DNA of 64,000 nucleotides from Caulobacteraceae bacterium (lineage in GTDB: Bacteria; Pseudomonadota; Alphaproteobacteria; Caulobacterales; Caulobacteraceae): NCBI GenBank assembly GCA_027489335.1, contig JAIXZX010000009.1, positions 1 to 64,000 on the forward strand. Reading direction: 5' to 3'. Shown here piece by piece: positions 45,699 to 57,342 of this stretch; the first letter of the stretch is position 1; every line of letters begins with the position of its first letter. Position numbers and translations under genes: made by a program. The notes under the pieces were generated by a model, which was given only the letters and a program-made list of their open reading frames with translations, had not been told where the DNA came from and ran no database searches.

Positions 45699-48260
45699 AT
45701 GACCAACATCCTGCGCTTGCGCAGCCTATTCATCATGGGCGCCTCTACCGCGGCCATCGCCGCAGCGACGCCAGCCTTGGCCCAGCAGGCCACCATGCTT
45801 GAGGAGCTCGTCGTCACCGCCGAGCGCCGCGACCAGAGCCTGCAGGATGTGCCCGTCGCCGTGACGGCCTACACCAGTGAGCGGCGCGACCTTCTAGGGA
45901 TCGCCACGGTCGAGGACCTGGCGCGCTCGTCGCCCAGCGTGGCCTACACCAACAACGACCGCCTCTCGATCCGGGGCTTTGGTCGTCTGACCAACGCCAT
46001 CGGCACCGACCCCTCGGTGGCGCTCTATTCCGACGGCATCTTCTCCAACTCGATGGCGGACTCCTCGACCCCGTCCCTGTTCATCGAGCGGACCGAAATC
46101 CTGCGCGGTCCCCAGGGCACCCTGTACGGTCGTAACTCCGTCGGCGGCGCCCTGAACATCATCGGCAAGCGGCCGGCCTACGAGTTCGAAGGCGAATTCC
46201 GCGGCGCGGTGGGCAATTACGGCACCTGGCAGACCGACCTGCTGATGAGCGGCCCGGTGACCGAGGGCCTCCGGGTCCTGGTTGGCGGCTCCCTGCAGCG
46301 CCGGGAAGAGGGCTTCATCGAGAATGTCGGCCCGGCCGGCGACACCAGCGCGGTCAAGCGCTGGATGTTCGAGGCGCAGGTCGAAGCCGACCTGGGCGAG
46401 AACATCGTGGCGCGCCTGCGCTACACCAAGTTCGACTGGGACGACTCCTACGGCGTCGGCAACGTGCATGAGGCGGTCATCTCGCCCTATGACACCGCCT
46501 CGATCACCGGTCTCGGCAACTCGGCCCTCTACTACAACCCGACGTTCGGGTTCGCCGGGGTCAATCCGAGCACGGCCGACGAGTTCAAGATCAACACCAA
46601 TCAGACCAACGAGGGCAAGCTCAGCGATCACCAGCGCCTGCACTTCGACCTGACCTGGGATCTGGGCGGCGCGACCCTGAAGTACCTCGCCGGCTATCAG
46701 GAGTATGTCTACAACACCAATGGCGACGAGGACCGCTCGGCCCGCACTGGCAACTACAGCATTCCTGCTGCGACGCCGTTCGGCGCCTACACGGCGACCA
46801 ATGTCTCCCCGAACCAGCGCTTCTTCTATGAAGAAGACCAGAAGTGGTGGTCGAACGAGATCAACCTGTCGTCCAACTCAGACGGCCCGCTCCAGTGGAT
46901 CACTGGCCTCTACCAGTACCACCAGGACTACTCGCAGCCCCAGGGCCTGCGCGTCCTCGGCGATCCGGCGATGCAGAACCCGCTCAACCTCGCGACGGGC
47001 GGCCCGGCCGCCCCGAACCCGAACGGGAACTATCTGTTCGTCGACGGGACGCTTGAGGTCGACTCCTACGCCGTGTTCGGCCAGATCGACTACGATCTGA
47101 ACGAGCAGTGGACCCTGACGGCCGGCCTGCGCTGGTCCAAGGACGAGAAGACCGGCACCGACTTCGCCCGCTACGTGTCGCGGACCAACACCACCACGAC
47201 GGTTCTGGCCGCTGGGCCGGCCGGCAACGGGGTTGGCGGCGTTCCGGCTGCGATCGGTCAGGGCATCGCTGTCGACTTCACCACCTTCGTCGTCTGCGGC
47301 GGTCCGACCATCGCCACCTGCCTGGCCAATCCGCTCTATCGCAACCTGCGGGCGGCGCCCGGCGGTGGTCTGGAGCGGGATCTGAACGCCGAATACGACG
47401 CCTTCACCGGCACCCTCGGCGTGCAGTGGCAGCCCGACGTCGACACCAACGCCTACCTTCGCTACAGCCGCGGCTACAAGTCCGGCGGGTGGCTGGCCTC
47501 CAACGGCCTGACGCCCTTCCCCTACGCCGACGCTGAGTACGTGGACAACTACGAGCTGGGTCTGAAGAAGACCTGGGGCGGGGTGTTCCAGATCAACACG
47601 GCCCTGTTCTACGCCGACTACCAGGGCTTCCAGGCCCCGCTCACCGTGGTGCTGAACTCCACCACGGGATCGACGGGCACCCAGTTCCTCAATCTGGAGG
47701 CCCGCAACTGGGGTCTCGAGGTCGAAGGTCAGTGGGCGCCGGTCCAGGGCCTGCAGCTGTTCGGCAGCTACGCCTACATCAACGCCGAGATCACCGAAGG
47801 CTGCTGCTACGTGGACACCAATGATCCGCGGGCGCTCCAGCCCAACGCCCGCCCGGTGGGCGCGCCGCTGGCCAATGGCAGCCGTAACCAGAGCCTGGTC
47901 GGCAGCCGACTGCCCATGACGCCGGAACACAAGGTCAATGTGGGCGGCAACTACACCATGGACTTCACCGCCGGCAGCCTGACGCTGGGGGCCACCTACA
48001 CCTACACCGACGACATGCAGACCGGCGTGTTCGGCTCGCCGCGCTACACCGCGCCGTCGAACGAAATCGTCGACCTGCGGGCGCTGTGGAAGGACGTCGA
48101 GGATCGCTTCACGATCATCGGCTATGTGAAGAACGCCACCGACGAAGTCGCCTATCAGAGCTCGAGCCCGAGCTCTGTGACGGGCCTCGGCACCTTCCGC
48201 CAGACCGTGAAGCTCAACTTCCCCCGCACCTTCGGGGTGGAGCTGCAGTACCGCTTCTAA
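45699..48260 (+). CDS. TonB-dependent outer-membrane receptor
   Basis: 853 aa from ATG 45699 (GGGAGG upstream). A signal peptide to ATPALAQQ, a TonB box-like LEELVVTAERRDQSLQDVPV, a plug domain (ERTEILRGPQGTLYGRNSVGGALNI) and a 22-strand barrel ending in a C-terminal Phe (VELQYRF). Caulobacterales use many such receptors for large or scarce substrates; the ligand is unknown. Likely controlled by the upstream TetR. A strong terminator follows. Confidence 0.95.
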   Translation: MTNILRLRSLFIMGASTAAIAAATPALAQQATMLEELVVTAERRDQSLQDVPVAVTAYTSERRDLLGIATVEDLARSSPSVAYTNNDRLSIRGFGRLTNAIGTDPSVALYSDGIFSNSMADSSTPSLFIERTEILRGPQGTLYGRNSVGGALNIIGKRPAYEFEGEFRGAVGNYGTWQTDLLMSGPVTEGLRVLVGGSLQRREEGFIENVGPAGDTSAVKRWMFEAQVEADLGENIVARLRYTKFDWDDSYGVGNVHEAVISPYDTASITGLGNSALYYNPTFGFAGVNPSTADEFKINTNQTNEGKLSDHQRLHFDLTWDLGGATLKYLAGYQEYVYNTNGDEDRSARTGNYSIPAATPFGAYTATNVSPNQRFFYEEDQKWWSNEINLSSNSDGPLQWITGLYQYHQDYSQPQGLRVLGDPAMQNPLNLATGGPAAPNPNGNYLFVDGTLEVDSYAVFGQIDYDLNEQWTLTAGLRWSKDEKTGTDFARYVSRTNTTTTVLAAGPAGNGVGGVPAAIGQGIAVDFTTFVVCGGPTIATCLANPLYRNLRAAPGGGLERDLNAEYDAFTGTLGVQWQPDVDTNAYLRYSRGYKSGGWLASNGLTPFPYADAEYVDNYELGLKKTWGGVFQINTALFYADYQGFQAPLTVVLNSTTGSTGTQFLNLEARNWGLEVEGQWAPVQGLQLFGSYAYINAEITEGCCYVDTNDPRALQPNARPVGAPLANGSRNQSLVGSRLPMTPEHKVNVGGNYTMDFTAGSLTLGATYTYTDDMQTGVFGSPRYTAPSNEIVDLRALWKDVEDRFTIIGYVKNATDEVAYQSSSPSSVTGLGTFRQTVKLNFPRTFGVELQYRF

Positions 48261-48287
48261 GCCCGATCAGGCTTGGGACAGCACTAG

Positions 48288-48319
48288 GGGCGGCGCGGGA
48301 TTTCCGCGCCGCCCTTTTT
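48288..48319 (+). terminator. Rho-independent terminator after the TonB receptor
   Basis: GGGCGGCGCGG (48288-48298), a GATTT loop, CCGCGCCGCCC (48304-48314), then TTTTT. The stem is a perfect 11 bp. Confidence 0.9.
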
Positions 48320-48458
48320 GTTTGGCGGCGGTGGTCTGCTGGTCACAGGCCGCGCCGGACAGACGCGCATAGTCCACTTGGATCATGCGCCGGCCGACCA
48401 ACCCGTGGTGGAGCAGGTGCGACAGTTTCGCACACGCTTTACACAGGGGTTCTTCATC

Positions 48459-49961
48459 ATGCGATTGATCGCAGCCGGTCTCTTTAGCTCCATTGTCCTG
48501 GCGGTCTCGGCCCCGGCGAGCGTCGCGCTCGCCCAGTCGGCCAACAGCACCGTCACACTGGCCGATGGCACGCAGGTCGTGACGACCATCCGCAGCCTCA
48601 ATGACATCACCATCCAGATCAGCGGCGGTCCCGATTTCGGGAACAACCCGGCGACGGTGAATTTCACCAGCGTCGCGCCGGGCGCCGGTGTGATCGATTA
48701 CCGCGGCACGATCAGCCAGGGCGGGACCACCACGCCGTTCACCTGTCAGGTGAACACCGTCACTCAGGCGGTGACCGGCACGGGCGCCTGTGCGATCGCC
48801 TTCGGGCAGGCCTCTTCAACGCCGCCCCCGACGACGACTCCCACGCCTCCGACCACGCCGACGACTCCCCCGACGACGCCGACCACCCCCACCACGCCGA
48901 CGACCCCGACGACACCCACCACGCCCACGACGCCGACCACCCCCACCACGCCGCCGGCGCCCCCGGTGATCAATGACGGCTCGATCACGGTCACCAATCC
49001 CGACGGTTCGGTTGTGACGCTCTCGGTGCCTGAGCAAGCCCTGATCACCGTCGCCGAGGCCGACCAGCTGTTCATGGCCCTCATCGGGGACCGCATCGGG
49101 GTCGGCAGCCTGGACGGCTTCGTGAACGGCCGCCTTCGGGCCATCGGCATGGCCGCGCTTCAGGCGCAGCTGCCGATGCAGCGTACCGAGCGCGACGGCT
49201 ATCGTGGCGCCTCGGCGGGCGCCGGCGCGCCCGCGGCGGGCGTCTGGATCAACGCCACCGGAACCTATGTGGAAGACGGCCGGCCCGGCTCCGGCCAGGA
49301 CGGCTACGGCGGCGCCGTGGCCCTGGGTCTGGACGTCAGCACCGGCGATGTGATCCTGGGCGGCTTCGTCGCCCACAACCAGATCGACCTGGACGGAACC
49401 AATGTCAGCTACGCGTCCGACGGCTGGACCGGCGGCCTCTACGCCAGCTGGTCGCAGGATCCCGCCCTGCGGCTGACCGCCTCGGTGGCCTACGGCGCGT
49501 CCGAGGTGGAGTATGGCCGTGTGGCCGGGGGGCTGCGCAGCTTCGGGACCACCGACCGCACGCAGCTGGTCGGCTCGATCTCGGCGGAATCGCAGTTTTC
49601 CCTGGGCGACAACTGGGTGGTGACCCCCGGCGTCGGGGTGTCGGTCTCCTCGTCGGAAACCGACGCCTATCAGGACAACGCCAACCGTCCGGTGGCCGGC
49701 AATGATGTGGACATGACCGTTCTGTCGGGCGGCGCCTCGCTCTTCTACACCGGCGGCGCCTGGCTGCCCTATGTCTCGGCCAGCGTGAACCACGAGATTG
49801 AGGGCGCGCCTGGAGTCGACACCGACTACGGCCTGATCGGGGCCGGCGTGGCCATCCCGGTCTCGGACATGTTCAGTCTGGCCTTCACCGGTCAGGTCCT
49901 GGTGGGCAAGTCCAACGAGTCTCAGTCCACCTTCGGCGTCACCCTGCGCCGGGCCTTCTGA
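48459..49961 (+). CDS. Autotransporter-like outer-membrane protein with Thr-Pro linker
   Basis: 500 aa from ATG 48459 (MRLIAAGLFSS). A signal peptide to ALAQ, a roughly 95-residue N-terminal domain containing two Cys, a Thr-Pro-Pro linker (about 121-168), then an autotransporter-type beta-barrel of about 330 residues ending in LRRAF with a C-terminal Phe. The passenger is unusually small. The linker is encoded by an imperfect 9-bp repeat that could change length in frame. Substrate and function unknown. Confidence 0.8.
   Translation: MRLIAAGLFSSIVLAVSAPASVALAQSANSTVTLADGTQVVTTIRSLNDITIQISGGPDFGNNPATVNFTSVAPGAGVIDYRGTISQGGTTTPFTCQVNTVTQAVTGTGACAIAFGQASSTPPPTTTPTPPTTPTTPPTTPTTPTTPTTPTTPTTPTTPTTPTTPPAPPVINDGSITVTNPDGSVVTLSVPEQALITVAEADQLFMALIGDRIGVGSLDGFVNGRLRAIGMAALQAQLPMQRTERDGYRGASAGAGAPAAGVWINATGTYVEDGRPGSGQDGYGGAVALGLDVSTGDVILGGFVAHNQIDLDGTNVSYASDGWTGGLYASWSQDPALRLTASVAYGASEVEYGRVAGGLRSFGTTDRTQLVGSISAESQFSLGDNWVVTPGVGVSVSSSETDAYQDNANRPVAGNDVDMTVLSGGASLFYTGGAWLPYVSASVNHEIEGAPGVDTDYGLIGAGVAIPVSDMFSLAFTGQVLVGKSNESQSTFGVTLRRAF
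48819..48955 (+). repeat. 9-bp tandem repeat encoding the Thr-Pro linker
   Basis: Imperfect tandem copies of ACCACGCCG / ACGACCCCG-type 9-mers, coding for Thr-Thr-Pro units. Because the unit is a multiple of three, slippage would only change linker length. Confidence 0.8.
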
Positions 49962-49968
49962 TCACCCC

Positions 49969-50757
49969 ATGTGGCGGCGCCTGACACCCCTGTTCCTGGC
50001 GCCGCTGCTGATCGCATCCCCCGTCGCCGCCCGACACGCCGACCCCCTGGGCGACGGATGGATGCGGTTCGAAGTGGCGGCGGCGGGGCGCACCCTCGCC
50101 GCCGCCATGCCGTCTGCTACGACGCCGGCCGGGACACTGACGATCGTCATTGAGGGAGACGGTCGGGCTCACGACCGTCTGGGACGGGCGAGCCCGGATC
50201 CAACCCCGGACCGGGCGGTCGGACTCGAACTGGCCATGGCCTGGCCCGGCCCGACCGCCTGGTTGGGCCGGCCTTGCCAGTATGTGCAGGACGCCGCCTG
50301 CAGCCCCGCCGACTGGACCACCCACAGGTTCTCAGAGCAGGCGGTGTCGATGACCGACTCGGCGGTCACCGAGATGATGGCCCGCGCCGGGGCAGGGCAG
50401 GTGAGGCTGGTGGGATGGTCCGGGGGCGGGGTGATGGCCGCCCTGGTGGCCGCCCGGCGCGACGATGTGGCCGGCCTGATTACGATCGCCGCGCCTCTGG
50501 ATGTGGCCGGCTGGACCCGTAGCCGGGGCCTGAGTCCGTTGAAGGGCCTGGACCCTGCCGACCTGCCGCCCATTCCCGCGCCGCAAGTCCATCTGACCGG
50601 CGCCTTCGATCCGCTTGTCAGGCCGGCCGTGGTCAAGCAAACGGCCCGGCGCTTGGCCGGGCCGCAGGGCCAGGTGGAGACCTGGCCAGAGCGTCATGAG
50701 TGTTGCTGGGTCGCCCGCGTCGACGAGATCGCCGCAAGCCTTGACCCTGAGCGCTGA
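49969..50757 (+). CDS. Secreted alpha/beta-hydrolase-like protein
   Basis: 262 aa with a signal peptide (LTPLFLAPLLIASPVAA). The nucleophile elbow is VRLVGWSGGGVMAAL, the acid is in LTGAFDPLVRPAV and the His in PERHECCWVARV, so the triad is complete. It could be a periplasmic esterase or lipase. It starts 7 nt after the autotransporter-like gene, so the two may form an operon. Confidence 0.78.
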   Translation: MWRRLTPLFLAPLLIASPVAARHADPLGDGWMRFEVAAAGRTLAAAMPSATTPAGTLTIVIEGDGRAHDRLGRASPDPTPDRAVGLELAMAWPGPTAWLGRPCQYVQDAACSPADWTTHRFSEQAVSMTDSAVTEMMARAGAGQVRLVGWSGGGVMAALVAARRDDVAGLITIAAPLDVAGWTRSRGLSPLKGLDPADLPPIPAPQVHLTGAFDPLVRPAVVKQTARRLAGPQGQVETWPERHECCWVARVDEIAASLDPER

Positions 50758-50760
50758 CGC

Positions 50761-51240
50761 CTACTTGCCGCCCAGCGTCGCGCGCAGCATCCAGGCGTGC
50801 TTCTCGTGGGCTTCCAGCCGGTCGGTGATGATGCCGGCGCTGGCCTCGTCGTCGGCCTTCTGGGCCAAAGCCAGAGCCTCGCGGCAGGTGGCGATCACCG
50901 TCTCATGGTCGCTGGTCAGGGCCTGCAGCATGGACTGGGAGTCCCCTTCGGGGTCGCCGTCCTTGATCGAGCTGAGATTGCCAAACGCGCCATAGCCCTG
51001 CGGGGCCAGTTCGCCGAGCGCACGGATCCGCTCGGCGACCGTGTCGATGGCCTGCCACATCTCGGTGTACTGCTCCATGAAGAGCGCGTGCAGGGACGAG
51101 AAGTTCGGACCGCGGACGTTCCAGTGGAAGCCATGGGTCTTGAGATAGACCGCATAGGTGTCGGCCAGCATGCGCGAAAGGGCCTGGGCGACGGCCTTGC
51201 GGTCCTCGGCGTCCAGTCCGGTCTTGATCTTCTCGGCCAT
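50761..51240 (-). CDS. dps: Dps-family ferritin-like protein
   Basis: 159 aa. Ferroxidase ligands occur in HGFHWNVRGPNFSSLHALFM and EQYTEMWQAIDTVAERIRAL, with a late HEKHAWMLRATLG. It forms a 12-mer that stores iron and protects DNA from peroxide. It is downstream of a DUF2061 gene, and a palindrome of Fur type lies upstream of that gene. Confidence 0.93.
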   Translation of the reverse strand: MAEKIKTGLDAEDRKAVAQALSRMLADTYAVYLKTHGFHWNVRGPNFSSLHALFMEQYTEMWQAIDTVAERIRALGELAPQGYGAFGNLSSIKDGDPEGDSQSMLQALTSDHETVIATCREALALAQKADDEASAGIITDRLEAHEKHAWMLRATLGGK

Positions 51241-51268
51241 GAAATCAGCTCCTTTGGTGTCTTACGGC

Positions 51269-51508
51269 TCAGCTTGCTATCGAACGGCTGGCCACGGCTA
51301 GGGTTCCGCCGTTCGCGGCGGCGGCGCGGGCCTCAGCCTTTGACCAGGCGCGCTCATGCAGGGCGAAGGCGATGGTCTGGAATATGGGCTCCACCATGCC
51401 GATCGCCAGGGCCGCTCGCCAATCCCGGGTCAGTACGTAGGCCACGGTGAAGGCCACGATCAGGTGCATGACGCTGTAGGTCAGGGTCTTGGCGGCGGTC
51501 TTCTTCAT
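51269..51508 (-). CDS. DUF2061 small membrane protein
   Basis: 79 aa. Two hydrophobic segments (LTYSVMHLIVAFTVAYVLT and LAIGMVEPIFQTIAFALHE) with KTAAKTLTYSVMH and EPIFQT, typical of DUF2061. It is 28 nt upstream of dps on the same strand. Function unknown. Confidence 0.85.
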   Translation of the reverse strand: MKKTAAKTLTYSVMHLIVAFTVAYVLTRDWRAALAIGMVEPIFQTIAFALHERAWSKAEARAAAANGGTLAVASRSIAS

Positions 51509-51572
51509 CGTCTCAGCCTTTCGTGGCGACGATTTGCATATAGCGCTTCAATGGCTTCGCGGAAGAGTTAGT

Positions 51573-51587
51573 TGCAAATAATTCGCA
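51573..51587. promoter_or_regulatory. Fur-like palindrome upstream of DUF2061-dps
   Basis: TGCAAATAATTCGCA is a 15-bp near-palindrome (one mismatched pair), in an AT-rich stretch 65-79 bp upstream of the DUF2061 start. It resembles Fur/Mur-type sites of alphaproteobacteria and fits iron control of dps. Inference only. Confidence 0.45.
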
Positions 51588-51630
51588 GAAAAATATCCGA
51601 GTCAAAGTGGCGACGGCCGCTGCGGCCACG

Positions 51631-51661
51631 AAAAAGGGGCCGCCCCGGGTGGAGCAGCCCC
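51631..51661 (-). terminator. Rho-independent terminator after the thiolase gene
   Basis: On the minus strand AGGGGCTGC ... GCGGCCCC is followed by TTTTT; the 8-bp stem has one G-U pair. Confidence 0.85.
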
Positions 51662-51689
51662 TGATCGGTGTGCCTTTAAGGCGCGAGAC

Positions 51690-52892
51690 TTAGAAGATCT
51701 CGAACAGGCCCGCCGCGCCCATGCCGCCGCCGACGCACATGGTGACGACGCCGTACTTGGCCCCGCGGCGCTTGCCTTCGTACATGATGTGCGCCGTGCA
51801 GCGGGCCCCGGTCATGCCGTAGGGGTGGCCGATGGAGATGGCGCCGCCCGAGACGTTGAGCTTCTCGTTGTCGATGCCGAGCGTGTCACGGCAATAGAGC
51901 AACTGCGAGGCGAAGGCTTCGTTCAGCTCCCAGATGTCGATGTCTTCGACCTTCAGGCCGTTGCGGGCCAGCAGCTTGGGGATGGCGAAGACCGGGCCGA
52001 TGCCCATTTCTTCCGGACCGCAGCCGGCCACAGCCATGCCGCGATAGGCGCCGAGCGGCTCCAGACCGCGCTTCTCGGCTTCCTTGGCTTCCATCAGCAC
52101 GAGCGCCGCCGCGCCGTCCGACAGCTGGCTGGCGTTGCCGGCGGTGACGAACTTGCCTTCCTGGACGTAGCGGCCGCCCTTGAACACCGGCTGCAGCTTC
52201 TGCAGGTCAGCCAGAGTCGTCTGGGGACGGTTGCCTTCGTCCTGGGCGATGGTGACTTCCTTTTCCGAGGCCTGACCGGTGGCCTTGTCGAAGACCATCA
52301 TGGTGGTGGTCATCGGCACGATTTCCATGGCGAACCGGCCTTCGGCCTGGGCCTGGGCGGTGCGCTGCTGGGACTGCAGGGCGTACTCGTCCTGGGCCTC
52401 GCGGCTGATCTTGTAGCGGTCGGCGACGATCTCGGCGGTCTCGATCATCGAGGTCTGCAGTTCCGGCACATGCTCGGCCAGCCATTCGTCCCGGGCGCGG
52501 AACAGGTTCATCTTGTCGTTCTGCACGAGCGAGATGGACTCAAGGCCAGCCCCGATGGCCATCGGGGCGCCGTCATGGGTGATGTACTTGGCGGCCGTGG
52601 CCACGGCCATCAGGCCCGACGAGCACTGGCGGTCCATGGACATGCCCGAGACGGTGTTGGGCAGGCCGGCCCGCAGGGCGGCGCTACGGCCGATGTTCTG
52701 AGCGGTGGTGCCCTGCTGCAGGGCCGCGCCCATCACGACGTCGTCGATCTCGGCCGGGTCGATCTTGGCGCGGGCGACGGCCGCGGCGATGGCGTGACCG
52801 CCCAGGGTGGGGGCGGTGGTGTTGTTGAAGGCGCCGCGATAGGCCTTGCCGATGGGGGTCCGCGCGGCGGAGACGATGACTGCTTCACGCAT
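51690..52892 (-). CDS. Acetyl-CoA C-acyltransferase (thiolase)
   Basis: 400 aa. The acyl-binding Cys is in [13 protein letters not shown] (about 92), with the second Cys and His in [15 protein letters not shown] and [17 protein letters not shown]. It cleaves 3-ketoacyl-CoA in the last step of beta-oxidation. It is co-transcribed with the multifunctional enzyme 38 nt upstream and followed by a terminator. Fadlike versus FadI-like subgroup cannot be decided by eye. Confidence 0.93.
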   Translation of the reverse strand: MREAVIVSAARTPIGKAYRGAFNNTTAPTLGGHAIAAAVARAKIDPAEIDDVVMGAALQQGTTAQNIGRSAALRAGLPNTVSGMSMDRQCSSGLMAVATAAKYITHDGAPMAIGAGLESISLVQNDKMNLFRARDEWLAEHVPELQTSMIETAEIVADRYKISREAQDEYALQSQQRTAQAQAEGRFAMEIVPMTTTMMVFDKATGQASEKEVTIAQDEGNRPQTTLADLQKLQPVFKGGRYVQEGKFVTAGNASQLSDGAAALVLMEAKEAEKRGLEPLGAYRGMAVAGCGPEEMGIGPVFAIPKLLARNGLKVEDIDIWELNEAFASQLLYCRDTLGIDNEKLNVSGGAISIGHPYGMTGARCTAHIMYEGKRRGAKYGVVTMCVGGGMGAAGLFEIF

Positions 52893-52930
52893 GGAAATGA
52901 TCCTGCTTCTCTAGGTGTTCGGGGAGGGGC

Positions 52931-55009
<2,079 letters not shown>

Positions 55010-55190
55010 GCGCGTCCTCAAGACATTTCCACGGGGCCGCTTCTCGGACGGGCGACCTGGCTGATTCAAACGCGTGTTATAGGCCTGACCGGAAGGGGGC
55101 GAGTCAATCGGGCTCGCCGCCGATCACCGCGTCCCTCGTCCCTTCCAGGGGCGGTGGCGCAAGGGAAACGCAAGGCACAGGAGGCGCATC

Positions 55191-55979
55191 ATGGCGCTCG
55201 ATCTCTTCACCCTCGAGGGGCGCACCGCCCTCGTCACCGGCGGCTCGCGCGGCATCGGCAAGATGATCGCCGCCGGCTTCCTGGCCCAGGGGGCCAAGGT
55301 CTATATCTCGTCGCGCAAGGCCGACGCCTGCGACGCCGCCGCCGAGGAGCTGTCGCAAGGGGGCGGGACCTGCATCTCCCTGCCGCAGGACGTCTCGTCC
55401 GTCGCGGGCTGCCAGGCGCTCGCCAAGGCGCTCGAGGAGCGGGAAGACAAGCTCGACATCCTGGTGAACAACGCCGGCGCCGCCTGGGGCGCGCCCTTCG
55501 AGGAGTTCCCCGAGCACGGCTGGGACAAGGTGATGGACCTGAACCTCAAGTCCCCCTTCTTCCTGACCCAGGCTCTGCACGTGGCGTTGAAGAAGGCCGG
55601 AACGCACGATCAGCCGGCCAAGGTGATCAACATCGCCTCGATCGACGGCATCCGCCTGAACCCGCAGGACACCTATTCCTACCATGCGTCCAAGTCGGGC
55701 CTGATCTATCTGACCCGCCGGCTGGCGGCCCGGCTGATCGCCGACAACATCGTGGTCAGCGCCATTGCGCCCGGCGCCTTCGCCTCCGAGATGAACCGCA
55801 CCGCCCGCGACCATGGGGACGCTGTGGCCAAGGCCATTCCCGCCCGCCGCATCGGCCGCGATGAGGACATGGCCGGCGCGGCGATCTACCTGGCCAGCCG
55901 AGCCGGCAACTATGTGGTGGGCGAAACCATCGCCGTCGACGGCGGCGTGGCCCTGGCCACGGTCGGCGCCATCGGCTGA
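55191..55979 (+). CDS. Short-chain dehydrogenase/reductase (FabG/RhlG-like)
   Basis: 262 aa. TGGSRGIGKMIAAGF (cofactor loop), NNAGAAWGAPF, catalytic Ser in NIASIDG and Tyr-Lys in YSYHASKSGLIYL, and the C-terminal IAVDGGVALATVG. The form with NPQDTYSYHASK is common in 3-oxoacyl reductases. It is divergent from the beta-oxidation operon and adjacent to a tandem TetR gene that may regulate it. Confidence 0.88.
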   Translation: MALDLFTLEGRTALVTGGSRGIGKMIAAGFLAQGAKVYISSRKADACDAAAEELSQGGGTCISLPQDVSSVAGCQALAKALEEREDKLDILVNNAGAAWGAPFEEFPEHGWDKVMDLNLKSPFFLTQALHVALKKAGTHDQPAKVINIASIDGIRLNPQDTYSYHASKSGLIYLTRRLAARLIADNIVVSAIAPGAFASEMNRTARDHGDAVAKAIPARRIGRDEDMAGAAIYLASRAGNYVVGETIAVDGGVALATVGAIG

Positions 55980-56101
55980 GACGAATGACCTCGCGATCCG
56001 GCGTGCGGGCGCTTTGCGCCAGCCGCCGGGTTTCGATAGATGGAACGACACCTTCCCCTGCGTCTCCCGGCGCAGGCGCGGGATATGGAGCCGCCATTTC
56101 C

Positions 56102-57331
56102 ATGGCCGAACGCAACGCCGCCCGGGCGACGGATCGATATGAGCGCAAGCGCGAGGACATCCTCGACGCGGCGACCCTGATCCTGAACCAGAAGGGGGTG
56201 AAGGGCCTGACCCTGAGCCTGGCGGCGGGCGCAGTGGGGCTGTCCACCACCAGCGTCACCTACTATTTCAAACGCAAGGACGACCTGGCGGCCGCCTGCC
56301 TCATGCGCGGGGTCGACTGGCTCATCCATCTGGCCGCCAGCGCTGAAGCCGGCGACGCGCCGGCCATGCGGCTGGAGCGGATCTTTGAGCTACATCTGGG
56401 TCGCCTGCGGCTGACGGCCCAGGGCCTGGCGCCGCCCCTTCCGGCGCTCTCAGATATCCGCGCGCTGAGCCAGCCCCGCCGCAGCGAGGTTTTCGCCGCC
56501 TATATGAAGGCCTTCCGCCGCATGCGGCAGATCTTCGAGGCCCCGGAGCTGGCGGCCCTGACGAGGGGCCGCCGGACGGCCCGGACCCACATGCTGCTGG
56601 AGCAGATCTCCTGGGCGGCCTTCTGGCTGCCCAAGTACGATCCGGAGGACTATCCGAGGATCCAGCAGCGGATGGTCGACATCCTGCTCAACGGCCTGGC
56701 GGTGGAGGGGGCGGCCTGGGAGCCGCGCCTGCCCCCCATGGCCGAACTGGCGCCCGGTGAAGGGCCTGAAATGAGCCGTGACGCCTTCCTGCGGGCGGCG
56801 ACGCGGCTGATCAACACCCACGGCTATCGCGGCGCCTCGGTGGACCGCATCTCGGCCGAGCTCAATGTCACCAAGGGGTCGTTCTACCACCACATCGACG
56901 CCAAGGATGACCTGGTGGTGGCCTGCTTCGAGCGCAGCTACGAGGTCATGCGGCGGGTGCAGCGCCTAGTCATGTCCAAGGAGGGCGATCAGTGGACCAA
57001 GCTGGCCAGCGCCGGGGCGGCGCTCGCGGAATACCAGCTGTCGGACTATGGCCCGCTGCTGCGCTCCTCGGCCCTTTCGGCCCTGCCCGAGGCTATCCGC
57101 GAGGAGATGGTGCAGCACTCCAACCGGATCTCTGACCGCTTCGCCTCAATGATCTCCGATGGCATCGCCGAGGGCTCGATCCGCCCGGTGGATCCCTTCA
57201 TCGCCGCCCAGATGCTCAACGCCACCCTGAACGCCGGCGCCGAGCTCGCCTTCTGGGTGCCAGGCGTCCGCCAGAAGGCGGCCCCGGCGGTCTTTGTGCG
57301 GCCCATGCTGATGGGCATCTTCCGCAGCTGA
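56102..57331 (+). CDS. Fused tandem TetR-family regulator
   Basis: 409 aa from ATG 56102. Two complete TetR modules in one chain: HTH 1 at about 20-65 (ILDAATLILNQKGVKGLTLS, GLSTTSVTYYFKRKDDL), then a ligand domain, and HTH 2 at about 225-270 (FLRAATRLINTHGYRGASVD, NVTKGSFYHHIDAKDDL) with its own ligand domain. A monomer could mimic a TetR dimer or bind two operators. It lies between an SDR and transporter genes; control of the beta-oxidation, SDR or transporter genes is plausible. Confidence 0.87.
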   Translation: MAERNAARATDRYERKREDILDAATLILNQKGVKGLTLSLAAGAVGLSTTSVTYYFKRKDDLAAACLMRGVDWLIHLAASAEAGDAPAMRLERIFELHLGRLRLTAQGLAPPLPALSDIRALSQPRRSEVFAAYMKAFRRMRQIFEAPELAALTRGRRTARTHMLLEQISWAAFWLPKYDPEDYPRIQQRMVDILLNGLAVEGAAWEPRLPPMAELAPGEGPEMSRDAFLRAATRLINTHGYRGASVDRISAELNVTKGSFYHHIDAKDDLVVACFERSYEVMRRVQRLVMSKEGDQWTKLASAGAALAEYQLSDYGPLLRSSALSALPEAIREEMVQHSNRISDRFASMISDGIAEGSIRPVDPFIAAQMLNATLNAGAELAFWVPGVRQKAAPAVFVRPMLMGIFRS

Positions 57332-57342
57332 GCCGTGGCTCG

